Assembly: GCA_030591685.1 (NCBI GenBank)
Contig: JAUVAX010000007.1
Coordinates: 1 to 64,000, forward strand
Direction: 5' to 3'
DNA from: Pseudobdellovibrionaceae bacterium
GTDB lineage: Bacteria; Bdellovibrionota; Bdellovibrionia; Bdellovibrionales; UBA1609
Length of the DNA: 64,000 nt
Program-made: the position numbers and the translations under genes
The notes under the pieces: model-generated
What the model was told of the DNA's origin: nothing
The model's input: only the letters and a program-made list of their open reading frames with translations
Database searches by the model: none
Shown: one piece after another, positions 27,963 through 37,703 of the stretch
Layout: every line of letters starts with the position of its first letter
How positions within the stretch are numbered: position 1 is the first letter of the stretch

Positions 27963-29368
27963 GTTTAAAGCCAGGGAGTCATATACATTTGATGGGTATT
28001 TGTGGGGTGGCTATGGGGTCTTTGGCTGGTATTTTAAAAAATATGGGTTTTAAGGTCACTGGTAGTGATCAAAATATTTACCCCCCTATGTCTACACAGC
28101 TTAAGGGTTTAGGTATTGAAATCATGCAAGGGTATAAAAAAGAAAACCTCACTCCACGGCCTGATTTAGTTGTTGTTGGTAATGTGATAAGTAAAAATTT
28201 TGAAGAGGCCGAAGAGCTGTTTAAATCAGACATCCCCTATACGAGTTTACCAAAAGCTGTGGGGGATTTTATTATTGAAGACAGAAACTCTATTGTGCTC
28301 ACGGGGACTCATGGTAAAACTACAATGACCTCAATGATGGCTTGGGTGAGCGAGGTCTGTAAAAAAAATGCGGGCTATTTAGTGGGGGGGATCCCAATAA
28401 ATTTTAACCAGTCTTTTAGGTCCCCGCAAAGTCCTTGGTTTATTATTGAGGGGGACGAGTACGACACCGCTTTTTTTGATAAAGTGCCTAAGTTTATTTA
28501 CTACAAGCCTAAGTATGTTGTTTTAAGCAGTATTGAGTTTGATCATGCTGATATTTATGACTCTGTTGATGAAATTAAAGAGTCCTTTAAGCGCCTTATT
28601 GAACTGATCCCTAAAGAAGGGGCCCTCGTTTGCCGTGCCGAGGACAAAAATATACAGTCACTTATAAAGTTTGCTAAGTGTAAGGTTGTGACTTACGGAT
28701 TTGAAAAGGCGGACTACTGTGCTTTTGATCGCCAAAATATTTCAGGGAGAAACCATTTTATTGTTAACTTTGAGGGCTCAAATATTGCGGATATAGCATT
28801 AAAGCAATTTGGCCCACATAATACGCTAAACTCATTGGCGGTGTACGCCTTGGCTCGTGAAATGGGTTGGCCCATGCACAAGGTGTTACAGGGGTTGGCG
28901 AGTTTTACGGGGGTAAAAAGAAGGCAAGAGGTCATAGGCGAGCCCCAAGGGATTACTTTAGTTGAAGACTTTGCCCATCACCCTACCGCCGTGAGTTTAA
29001 CGATTGATTGTATGCGTGAGGCCTATGGCAATGAGCGTAAGCTTTTTACAGTCTTTGAGCCCCGATCAGCCACCGCTCGAAGAAACATATTTTTTAATGA
29101 TTATATAGAGGCCTTTAAAAAAGCAGATGTGGTTATTTTACCAAAGGCCTTTGATCAGGGTAAAATTGACCCTTCCGAAAGGTTTGATTCGAAAGTCTTT
29201 ATAAAAGAGCTTAAAAAACAAGGGGTTGAGGCCTATTTTTTACCTGAAATCGATGAGATAATAGAGTTTATAAAACAAACAGCAAAACCTAAAGATGTTG
29301 TGTTACTTATGAGTAACGGTGCCTTTGGTGGGATTTATAAGAAGCTCATAAAGGCGTTAAAGCCTTAA
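27959..29368 (+). CDS. mpl: UDP-N-acetylmuramate:L-alanyl-gamma-D-glutamyl-meso-diaminopimelate ligase
   Basis: Mur ligase IHLMGICGVAMGSLAGIL, LTGTHGKTTMTSM, EGDEYDTAFFDK, DFAHHPTAV. Confidence 0.95.
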   Translation: MSLKPGSHIHLMGICGVAMGSLAGILKNMGFKVTGSDQNIYPPMSTQLKGLGIEIMQGYKKENLTPRPDLVVVGNVISKNFEEAEELFKSDIPYTSLPKAVGDFIIEDRNSIVLTGTHGKTTMTSMMAWVSEVCKKNAGYLVGGIPINFNQSFRSPQSPWFIIEGDEYDTAFFDKVPKFIYYKPKYVVLSSIEFDHADIYDSVDEIKESFKRLIELIPKEGALVCRAEDKNIQSLIKFAKCKVVTYGFEKADYCAFDRQNISGRNHFIVNFEGSNIADIALKQFGPHNTLNSLAVYALAREMGWPMHKVLQGLASFTGVKRRQEVIGEPQGITLVEDFAHHPTAVSLTIDCMREAYGNERKLFTVFEPRSATARRNIFFNDYIEAFKKADVVILPKAFDQGKIDPSERFDSKVFIKELKKQGVEAYFLPEIDEIIEFIKQTAKPKDVVLLMSNGAFGGIYKKLIKALKP

Positions 29369-29701
29369 TTCATTAAAGTGTAAAAAACGTCTAAATGCCC
29401 TTAAAATAGGCTTTTTTGAGCCCCCCTTTTTTTTAATTTAAGGTGTTCAGTTTCTACCTACAATACATTTGAAAAATGGGTGCGATTTCTATTAATGTTT
29501 ATAATTTAAGCCCTTTAATCCAAAAGCTCTGGGTGTTTTTAAGGAAGCGGCATAACTATATGTTATTTCAGGTGTTTTTGCGGCGACATATTTATTGCTT
29601 TTCGTGTCTTCAATTGAGCATCTCCTATTGAAAATCATATTAAAAAGAGTTAAAACTTCCCTGAAAAAGCTTAATACTTTTAAATAAGAGGATTCATAAA
29701 A

Positions 29702-31207
29702 ATGAACAATGCCCCATTTATTGAAAAATCCCTTGAGGGACACCTTGGTACGTTAAGTAAAGATGGCGCTTTAATGGTCAAAACAGGGGCAAGCACCGGC
29801 CGCTCAACAAAAGAGCGTTTTGTTGTAAGGCAGGCTGAAATTGAAGATGATATTGAGTGGGGAGATGTTAACCAACCCATAGCCCCTAGTTTTGCTAAAG
29901 AGTTTTTTGATCGTTTAGAGGCGCGGGTCGATGCAAACGATCCACTAGAAATGGATGGATACGTGGGGGCCTTTAAAGTAAAGGTTAAATCATCAAGCCC
30001 TTGGCATATTGCTTTTGCAAAAAATATGTTTCGAAAAGAAGTTGTAGAGTCCTTAAAGGGCCAAATCCCTGAAGACTTAGAGATTACAATTATACATGAC
30101 CCTTATGGTAAGGTTTCAGACTTAGGTTTAAATCATAAATATGAAAAAGCTATTATTTTAGACCCCCTAAAGTTAAAGGTGGGTATTATAGGCACCGCCT
30201 ATGCCGGAGAAATTAAAAAATCAGCGTTTACATTGTGTAATTTTTTAATGCCAAAATTTGGCGTGTTACCGATGCATTCAAGTGCCAATTGTTTAAAAAC
30301 AGGAGATAACTCGTCGGTACTTTTTGGTTTATCTGGTACAGGTAAAACAACTCTCTCAGCAGATCCAGAGCGGTTTTTAATTGGTGATGATGAGATCATT
30401 TGGTCTAAAAACGGGGTCTCTAATCTTGAGGGGGGCTGTTACGCTAAACTCATTAATTTAGATAAAAATAATGAGCCAGATATTTACAATGCGGCTAATA
30501 AGTTTGGTTCTATCCTTGAGAATGTCACTTTTAATTTAGAGGACCGAGAGGTTGATTTTTTTGACAATTCTTTAACAGAAAACACACGAGCCTCTTACTG
30601 TATAGAGGCCCTTGATAAAGTATTTGATCAAAAACAAGAGGCTCGGCCGCCTCAATCCATTGTATTTTTAACAGCGGATGCCTTTGGGGCTTTGCCCGCG
30701 ATTGCTAGGCTTGACGAGTGGCAAGCACAGTATCATTTTATTTCTGGCTATACGGCCAAGGTGGCTGGAACTGAAATCGGAGTCACTGAGCCTGAAGCGA
30801 CTTTTAGCTCCTGCTTTGGCGCCCCATTTATGCCTCGTCCGGCTTCAGTGTACGCGTCTCTTTTGGCTCGGCTCGCTAAAGAGTACAATGTCCCCGTATA
30901 TTTATTAAATACAGGCTGGACAGTTGGAGGTTACGCTAAAGGCGAGAGGTTCCCCATTAATGTGAGCCGAACCTTACTTACAGCTATACAAAATGGTGAA
31001 TTAGATAAAGTAAAAACAGTAAAACACCCCGTATTTGGTTTTGAAGTGCCCTTGGAGGTCCCTGGTGTTGACAGTCGATGGCTTGAAATACCTAATGGAG
31101 AGAGCGTACAAGCTCTTGCTGAAAAATTTAAACAAAACGCCCACAACAAAAAAGCCTCAATGACCGAAAGTATTATTGATCGCGGGGGCCCATTAACTAT
31201 TAATTAA
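29702..31207 (+). CDS. pckA: Phosphoenolpyruvate carboxykinase (ATP)
   Basis: TGASTGRSTKERFVVR, FGLSGTGKTTLSADPERFLIGDDE, EGGCYAKLINL, LNTGWTVGGYAKGERF. Confidence 0.96.
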   Translation: MNNAPFIEKSLEGHLGTLSKDGALMVKTGASTGRSTKERFVVRQAEIEDDIEWGDVNQPIAPSFAKEFFDRLEARVDANDPLEMDGYVGAFKVKVKSSSPWHIAFAKNMFRKEVVESLKGQIPEDLEITIIHDPYGKVSDLGLNHKYEKAIILDPLKLKVGIIGTAYAGEIKKSAFTLCNFLMPKFGVLPMHSSANCLKTGDNSSVLFGLSGTGKTTLSADPERFLIGDDEIIWSKNGVSNLEGGCYAKLINLDKNNEPDIYNAANKFGSILENVTFNLEDREVDFFDNSLTENTRASYCIEALDKVFDQKQEARPPQSIVFLTADAFGALPAIARLDEWQAQYHFISGYTAKVAGTEIGVTEPEATFSSCFGAPFMPRPASVYASLLARLAKEYNVPVYLLNTGWTVGGYAKGERFPINVSRTLLTAIQNGELDKVKTVKHPVFGFEVPLEVPGVDSRWLEIPNGESVQALAEKFKQNAHNKKASMTESIIDRGGPLTIN

Positions 31208-31434
31208 ATCCATAATTGAGAAACTTAAAAATAAAAAATGCCTGTACATTTTTTTTGCACTAATGACGTAACGCCTATTGTCGCGTGAGAATATTTCATG
31301 GTCTGAGCCTATGAGAGCATGTATTTATTTTAATTCAAAAAAATAGCCCTTAAAGATTGAAAATATTACTCATATTGATTAGGTTCATTTTAATAATTTC
31401 GTGGGGGAATTAAAATTCATATAGGGGGAAAGCA

Positions 31435-34062
31435 ATGAAAAATTTGCATCTAAGTATTGCCTTGTTGATGGCTCTTTTAACGGCCTGCTCATCAAAACCT
31501 AATGTAACACCAAAAAATGAAATTAAAAAATACTTTAAACTCTCTAGTATCAACCCAATAGGCGTAGAGCGGTCACAAATTCATATACATAAATCAGCAC
31601 TCGAAAAGGAGTTTTTGCTAAGAGCGTCTTTGATTCAACAAGACCAGTCACCAAGCTTTCACGGTTTAAAAAGTCGGGTGGTTTCGTTTCGACAAAAGGG
31701 CGATAAGGTTTACATGCTAGAGGCCACTCAGGGGCATGTTGTTTCTGAGGCTATCCCTGCTCAATTTTTAATTGCTGAATTTGATATTAAAGATCAAAGT
31801 GAAGAGGCGTTAACTATAGATTTTAACTTAGGCATGAGCCAGCTCTTCTTAGGTAGCTCATGGCATGGGCAAGATTATGAAGGCGGCAAGTACGTTAACG
31901 AATTTGCAACTATCAAGTCTAACCTTAGTTATATTTCAAAGGCCTACTTTGCAGACGAGCAAACTCTCGTAATTAATCAAGTGTTGCAACTTAATAATGC
32001 AGCCGCGTTAGAAAGTACATCAGGGTCTGTGCAAGTAAGGTATTTTTTATCTCCTTACATAAAAAATTCTAATTTTGTACCGGTGGTCTCAAAAAGCTTT
32101 GAACAGTTTGGTTTTTTTGAAGTTTCCCCTCAGTTTGAGCTCGGCGGGGTTACAAAAAGTTATGCCTCCAAGTTTGATCACAATAAAACAATATCATATG
32201 CTATTTCAGCAAACACACCGGCCGAATACAAACAGGCCGTAAAAGATGGTGTCCTATACTGGAACAAGGCTTTTGGTTCAGAGGTCATAAAGATTGTAGA
32301 GATCCCTGAAGCTATGTCTGCCCCTCAGGCCCATATAAATATAGTTCAATGGGTGCACTGGACAGAGGCTGGTTTTGCGTACGCTGATGCTCAAGGGGAC
32401 CCCCGAACGGGTGAAACTTTAAATGCGCAAGTTTATTTAACAAGTGTATTTGCAATTGGGTCAAAGATTCAGGCTCGTAGGTTATTGAAAAAAATAAACC
32501 CATTAAAAGCAAATGAGCCGAAGAATAAATATGGCTTAAAAAGTTTTGAGCCCTCTCATTTGTGTGAGTTTAAAAACACAAAACAATGGGAGCAAAAAAT
32601 ACAAAGTTTACTGGCTTCAGGAGTGAGCGATGAGCAGCTTTTAAAGTTATCTCAAGATCAAATCAGGCAGGTAACAGCCCATGAAGTCGGACATACGTTA
32701 GGTTTAAGACATAACTTTGCTGGTTCATTGGCATCTAATGTTTCAGCGCTTAACAAGAAAAGCGTATTTGAAAGTTATGTAAAAAAAGGTAAAACCCCTG
32801 AGGGAGTCGTTATTTCATCTACGATGATGGATTATTTAGGTGCAAGAGATGATTTTATGGTGGGAGATCAAGCCGTAACAAAAAAAACCGCCTTAAAGTA
32901 TGATGACCTTGTTATTAAAAATTTATACTTAGGTGTTGAAATAAATAAATCTGAGACTCCACTTTTTTGTACAGACTCTCATGTAGCCGCCTATGTAGAC
33001 TGCGAAAGGCATGATAGTGGTTCAAGTATTACAGACTATTCAAAGTTTGAGGTGTTTCGCAGGCTTGAGGTTCTGCCAGGCATGATTGTTAACTCGCTAA
33101 TATCCTCTAAGTTCGGCCTTCGAAAAGACCAAGTCACCCCTATTGAGGAGTCAACGTTTAATAATATACCTGGGTATGCGGCTTGGGCCTTAGGCCCAAG
33201 GCTTCAGTTACTCACAGCATTAGGTAATAAGCCCTTAAGTATTAAGGTGGAACGAACATACTCATATATAGATGAATCAAATATTGATAATGTTAAAACC
33301 CAGCGCTATGACGAATTACTCTCAGATATTAACAAGAGTGGAACTTTAATGAGTGTTCTACAACTCATCCCTGGTGATCTGTCTGAGGCTTGGTATAAAG
33401 CGCTTAAAAATAAAATGGATGCAGGTGAATACGACTCCGGCGTTACTGATTTTGGGGTTAATTATGAGCTAACAACTCACGATAAAGAGATTGTTTTAAG
33501 AAAGGCGAAAGCTTTATTTAATAAAATTAATGAGTACCTTTTAGATATGTCGTTACAAATGCTAATGGCGACAGGTCAGCTGCCGGACCATAAACTTTCA
33601 ACTGAGTTTGCTAGTTACTTGCAGGTGGCTCTAATGAACTATGTTTTTGCTGTTGAAGAAGACCGGGTAGTTAAGGGCTTTATGTATGAAAATATACCCA
33701 GTGGCACAGGGATGACATTAAATGCAGAAGAGTCTAGTGCTACAGCCATTGAGCTCCCCGTGTTTAAGTATAAATTTAAAACACGAATGCTAGCGGCTCA
33801 GTTGTTAAAACTCGGGCGTAGTGAGGCGCTTGAGTGGGGCTTTGTAGAGCGTATGTTGAATGTTGAAATAATGAAAGAGCTCCTTAAGCAATCTACGCCT
33901 GATTCAAGTAAGGATAAGGCTGCAGAAAAATCTGTTGATGATGAGGCCGCTCAAAAAGCCCAAGTAGAAAAGGACATCAAAGAGCTCCAACGGTTACTTT
34001 CACCAGAAGTTTTAAGATGGAATATTGAGAATAATATAATTTTATCAGTTCTTTCTAAATAA
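31435..34062 (+). CDS. Zinc-dependent metalloprotease lipoprotein
   Basis: Lipobox LLTACSS; extended zinc motif HEVGHTLGLRHNF. Confidence 0.88.
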   Translation: MKNLHLSIALLMALLTACSSKPNVTPKNEIKKYFKLSSINPIGVERSQIHIHKSALEKEFLLRASLIQQDQSPSFHGLKSRVVSFRQKGDKVYMLEATQGHVVSEAIPAQFLIAEFDIKDQSEEALTIDFNLGMSQLFLGSSWHGQDYEGGKYVNEFATIKSNLSYISKAYFADEQTLVINQVLQLNNAAALESTSGSVQVRYFLSPYIKNSNFVPVVSKSFEQFGFFEVSPQFELGGVTKSYASKFDHNKTISYAISANTPAEYKQAVKDGVLYWNKAFGSEVIKIVEIPEAMSAPQAHINIVQWVHWTEAGFAYADAQGDPRTGETLNAQVYLTSVFAIGSKIQARRLLKKINPLKANEPKNKYGLKSFEPSHLCEFKNTKQWEQKIQSLLASGVSDEQLLKLSQDQIRQVTAHEVGHTLGLRHNFAGSLASNVSALNKKSVFESYVKKGKTPEGVVISSTMMDYLGARDDFMVGDQAVTKKTALKYDDLVIKNLYLGVEINKSETPLFCTDSHVAAYVDCERHDSGSSITDYSKFEVFRRLEVLPGMIVNSLISSKFGLRKDQVTPIEESTFNNIPGYAAWALGPRLQLLTALGNKPLSIKVERTYSYIDESNIDNVKTQRYDELLSDINKSGTLMSVLQLIPGDLSEAWYKALKNKMDAGEYDSGVTDFGVNYELTTHDKEIVLRKAKALFNKINEYLLDMSLQMLMATGQLPDHKLSTEFASYLQVALMNYVFAVEEDRVVKGFMYENIPSGTGMTLNAEESSATAIELPVFKYKFKTRMLAAQLLKLGRSEALEWGFVERMLNVEIMKELLKQSTPDSSKDKAAEKSVDDEAAQKAQVEKDIKELQRLLSPEVLRWNIENNIILSVLSK

Positions 34063-34088
34063 GTAAGATTATTATATTTAATAAAAAA

Positions 34089-35000
34089 TCAAGTAAGTAC
34101 ATAAATATAAGGGGCTAATGGGCCCCTTATGTTTTTATGGGTAAGTTTATTTTTATAGTTTGAGGTAGTTTTAAATTCATCAGGCTTTGAAATTTGTTCG
34201 TTATTTAAGTAGAGACTGTGCTCTAGCTGACCATCACTGCTGAGGGAGTAGAATTCTTTAATCGTGTAAGTTTTTTGGTTTAATTTTAAATCCCAATAGA
34301 GAGTGGCTTGAAGGGCTGTTGTTTCCCCAAAAGCCCACCAGTAACGGATATTGGATTTATAATCAACAGCGACCTCTGTAAAATTAGAGTCATAGATAAG
34401 CCCATAGACACGTTCGTTAATAGATGAGTTGCCTGAGTTGTGTGTAGTAAAAATCGTAATTTTTGTAGCTCGACCTGAAAAATTTATTTCATTTAAAAGA
34501 GTTTTTGGTAAAGAGTTGGGATGAGTGATTTTGAGGTTCACCTGCATAGGAACAGTGTGAATGACTCGGTGTTTGAAATTGTTAGTCGTAGGGTTGATGG
34601 TTTGGGTAAATTTAAGTGGGCAATTTTTAGGGCCTGAGATAGGGTTTGTGATTAAAAACGATTTATTATACAGAACCCTTTGGATAAGCTTGGGTGATGG
34701 GTGTGATTGTATGCGGCAGTTCTCTTTGATGAAGTTAATCGTATCATCTTTAACACTTGGGTTAATAAACAGTGGCTCAAGAAAGTTTTCTCCAATTAAC
34801 GATGTTAATTTGTGTGTGTACTTTAAACTAAAATAGATGCTAATAATTTTATTTTTCTCGACCTCGGTGATGGGCTTTGTGCTTGGGTCGTTAGGAGTTT
34901 GAGGGAGCGGGGGCTGTAAACGCTCTTCCGGCGCACAGGCGACAATATAAAATGTTAATAGAGGTAATAAGCATAGTTTTTTAATCTGACGGATGTTCAC
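34089..35000 (-). CDS. Hypothetical lipoprotein
   Basis: Signal peptide with lipobox IVACAP. Confidence 0.65.
   Translation of the reverse strand: MNIRQIKKLCLLPLLTFYIVACAPEERLQPPLPQTPNDPSTKPITEVEKNKIISIYFSLKYTHKLTSLIGENFLEPLFINPSVKDDTINFIKENCRIQSHPSPKLIQRVLYNKSFLITNPISGPKNCPLKFTQTINPTTNNFKHRVIHTVPMQVNLKITHPNSLPKTLLNEINFSGRATKITIFTTHNSGNSSINERVYGLIYDSNFTEVAVDYKSNIRYWWAFGETTALQATLYWDLKLNQKTYTIKEFYSLSSDGQLEHSLYLNNEQISKPDEFKTTSNYKNKLTHKNIRGPLAPYIYVLT
34106..34136 (+). terminator. Terminator-like hairpin lying inside the 3' coding end of the convergent gene
   Basis: ATAAGGGGC...GCCCCTTAT then GTTTTTAT. Confidence 0.5.
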
Positions 35001-35219
35001 TCTCTATCCCCTTATGGAGCCATTTTTTATCAACTCTCGCCCCTTAAGAGCAAGCTAAAACAGTTCAAATCTATTTACGTTGAGCTCTGTTAAAGAGCGT
35101 TGCATTATTAAGCATTGCGTTATGTAATTTTGAGCCTCTATCTGCTCGAACAGTTACTCGTTGCTAATAACTGTAAAGTGACCTAATTTTAGCTTTTAAA
35201 TTTGTAAAGGGGCTCTCCT

Positions 35220-37703
35220 ATGTCAGATAAAAAGCTGACTCCATTGATGAGGCAGTATTGGGATATAAAAAATAATCATCTAGATAAGGTTTTACTTTTT
35301 AGAATGGGTGATTTTTTTGAAATGTTTCATGAGGACGCAATTATTGCGGCCCCTATCTTAGGAATCGCATTAACAAAGAGAAATAAAAAATCAAAAGATG
35401 ACACCCCTATGTGTGGTGTTCCCCATCATAGTATTGCAGGTAAAATAGCAATGCTCTTAAGTGCTGGGCATAAAGTGGCTATTTGTGACCAAATTGAGGA
35501 CCCGGCTCTGGCTCAAGGCCTTGTCAAAAGAGCCGTAACAAGAATTTTAAGCCCAGGTATGGTTTATGACCCTGAAACACTTGATGAGCAGTCAGCCAAC
35601 TACATTTGCAGTTTTGATAACAACAGCATTGGTTTTTTAGACACTTCAACGGGAGTTGGATTTTATTATAAAATAGAGGGTTTCGCCCAAGCTTATGAGC
35701 TTATAAATATTTTAAACCCTGTTGAGCTAGTAGTGACACCTGAAGTGAGAAAAAGCATACAAAAAGAGTCGTTAAAGCTTCACTTAACAACTCATTCGCT
35801 CACTCAATGTAATTTACCCAGTAAAGATTTACCAAAAGCTATGGTGTGCCTTTTAGATTACGCCGTTTTCATGCAAGGGGCAGGCGTATTAACCACCCTG
35901 CGCCCCGTAGAAAAAAGGGTTTTATCTACAGGCATGCAAGTGTCAGCGACAGTACTTAGGCACCTAGAGGTCTTTCAAACCTATAAAGGTGAAACTAGGG
36001 GTAGCCTTTTTTTTGCGATTAATAGAACAAAAACTTCGGCAGGGGCTCGGTTATTAAAAAATTATTTGAGTTTTCCGTTTTCTGACGAGCCAGAAATTTC
36101 TAAGCGATTAGATCAAGTTGAGTATTGGGTTAATAGTTCGGCTCGATTAAAAGTGTTTCGCAGGATGCTTTCTAATATTGGTGATATTGAGAGGCGCCTG
36201 AGTAAAATCACCTCATCTAATTGTCATGCTAAAGATCTTCTTTCATTAGGAGAGTCCTTAGAGGCGGGGCTGTCGGCCACAGAATTTTATAAGCCCAAGT
36301 TCTTAAAAGAAGAGGGCCTCCTCGGTGTTCAAAGTGTCATCGAAAGTATTCAGAGAACAATTGACCTTGAGGCCCCCATCAATTTTAAATCCGGAGGGAT
36401 TATAAATAAAGGGTTCATGCCCGCTTTAGATGAACTTATAGAACTTTCTGAAAATAGTAAGACATTATTAATACAAATGGAGCAGGACGAGCGTGAAAAG
36501 ACATCCATACCGAGTTTGAAAATAAAGTATAATAATGTGTTTGGTTATTTTATTGAAGTCACTAATATTCATAAGCACAAAGTGCCGGATAATTATAAAA
36601 GAAAGCAAACCCTCAGTAATGCTGAGAGGTATATCACTCAAGAGTTGCACGAGTTAGAAGGAAAGGTACTCTCCGCAAAGTCTAAACGTATAGAACTTGA
36701 GTTAGAGCTTTTTAATGATTTGAAAACGCAAGTATTAAAATCAACTCAAAGCCTATTGAGTGCGGCCAGACTTTGGAGTGATTGGGATGTGTTTTCAAGC
36801 CTGGCATGGTTGTCGATTGAATATAATTATTGCCGCCCTGAGTTTTCAATAAATGGGGACTTGAAGATATCGTCTTCCAGGCATCCTGTTGTTGAGCAAG
36901 AGGTTCGTCGACCTTTTGTCCCAAATGACATTGAAATAAAAAAAGGGCAATGCCTGCTATTAACAGGCCCTAATATGGCTGGTAAATCAACAATTATGAG
37001 GCAGGTAGCCGTTACAGCGCTGTTAGCGCAAATGGGAAGCTTTGTGCCCGCCAGACATGCTGAACTCCCGGTGTTTGATAAATTATTTACTCGTATTGGG
37101 GCTAGTGATTTTTTAAACGAAGGCCTCTCTACCTTTATGGTTGAAATGCAAGAGGCTGCGCATATGGTTAAGCAGTCCACGTCTTCGTCACTATTAGTAT
37201 TAGATGAGATTGGTAGAGGTACAAGTACTTACGATGGGATGAGTTTGGCGCAGTCACTTTTAGAGTACTTAATTTCAAAAAAAGGGTGCATGACTTTTTT
37301 TGCAACTCACTATCATGAACTTACAAGTTTAGAGGCGCGGTTTTCACAAATTAAAAATGCTCATATGACCATCAAAGAGAATAAGGGAGACCTTTTATTT
37401 CTTCACACTCTTGAACCCGGGCCAGCGAATAAGTCTTATGGGGTTCAGGTTGCTCGATTGGCGGGGTTACCTTTAGAGATCACAAAAAGAGCTCAAAATT
37501 TACAAACAACTAGGGAGGCCTTTGATTCGCCTGCGTCAGGTCAGATGACCCTCATGGGGGCCACGTTAGGGACTAGTGAAGACTCAGTACTAGAGCCTGA
37601 GAGTGAAGAGTTATTAGAGCAAATCAAGTCCACCTCCATTCAAAGCATAACGCCTATTGAGGCTTTAAATAAGATAGCGGCATGGCAACAAAAACTTATT
37701 TAA
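35220..37703 (+). CDS. mutS: DNA mismatch repair protein MutS
   Basis: FRMGDFFEMFHEDA, TGPNMAGKSTIMRQVA, LLVLDEIGRGTSTYDGMSLA. Confidence 0.97.
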   Translation: MSDKKLTPLMRQYWDIKNNHLDKVLLFRMGDFFEMFHEDAIIAAPILGIALTKRNKKSKDDTPMCGVPHHSIAGKIAMLLSAGHKVAICDQIEDPALAQGLVKRAVTRILSPGMVYDPETLDEQSANYICSFDNNSIGFLDTSTGVGFYYKIEGFAQAYELINILNPVELVVTPEVRKSIQKESLKLHLTTHSLTQCNLPSKDLPKAMVCLLDYAVFMQGAGVLTTLRPVEKRVLSTGMQVSATVLRHLEVFQTYKGETRGSLFFAINRTKTSAGARLLKNYLSFPFSDEPEISKRLDQVEYWVNSSARLKVFRRMLSNIGDIERRLSKITSSNCHAKDLLSLGESLEAGLSATEFYKPKFLKEEGLLGVQSVIESIQRTIDLEAPINFKSGGIINKGFMPALDELIELSENSKTLLIQMEQDEREKTSIPSLKIKYNNVFGYFIEVTNIHKHKVPDNYKRKQTLSNAERYITQELHELEGKVLSAKSKRIELELELFNDLKTQVLKSTQSLLSAARLWSDWDVFSSLAWLSIEYNYCRPEFSINGDLKISSSRHPVVEQEVRRPFVPNDIEIKKGQCLLLTGPNMAGKSTIMRQVAVTALLAQMGSFVPARHAELPVFDKLFTRIGASDFLNEGLSTFMVEMQEAAHMVKQSTSSSLLVLDEIGRGTSTYDGMSLAQSLLEYLISKKGCMTFFATHYHELTSLEARFSQIKNAHMTIKENKGDLLFLHTLEPGPANKSYGVQVARLAGLPLEITKRAQNLQTTREAFDSPASGQMTLMGATLGTSEDSVLEPESEELLEQIKSTSIQSITPIEALNKIAAWQQKLI

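Noticed and set aside
29387-29436. Terminator after mpl
   Set aside because: Only a 4-bp GGCT/AGCC stem before the C/T run; too weak to assert.
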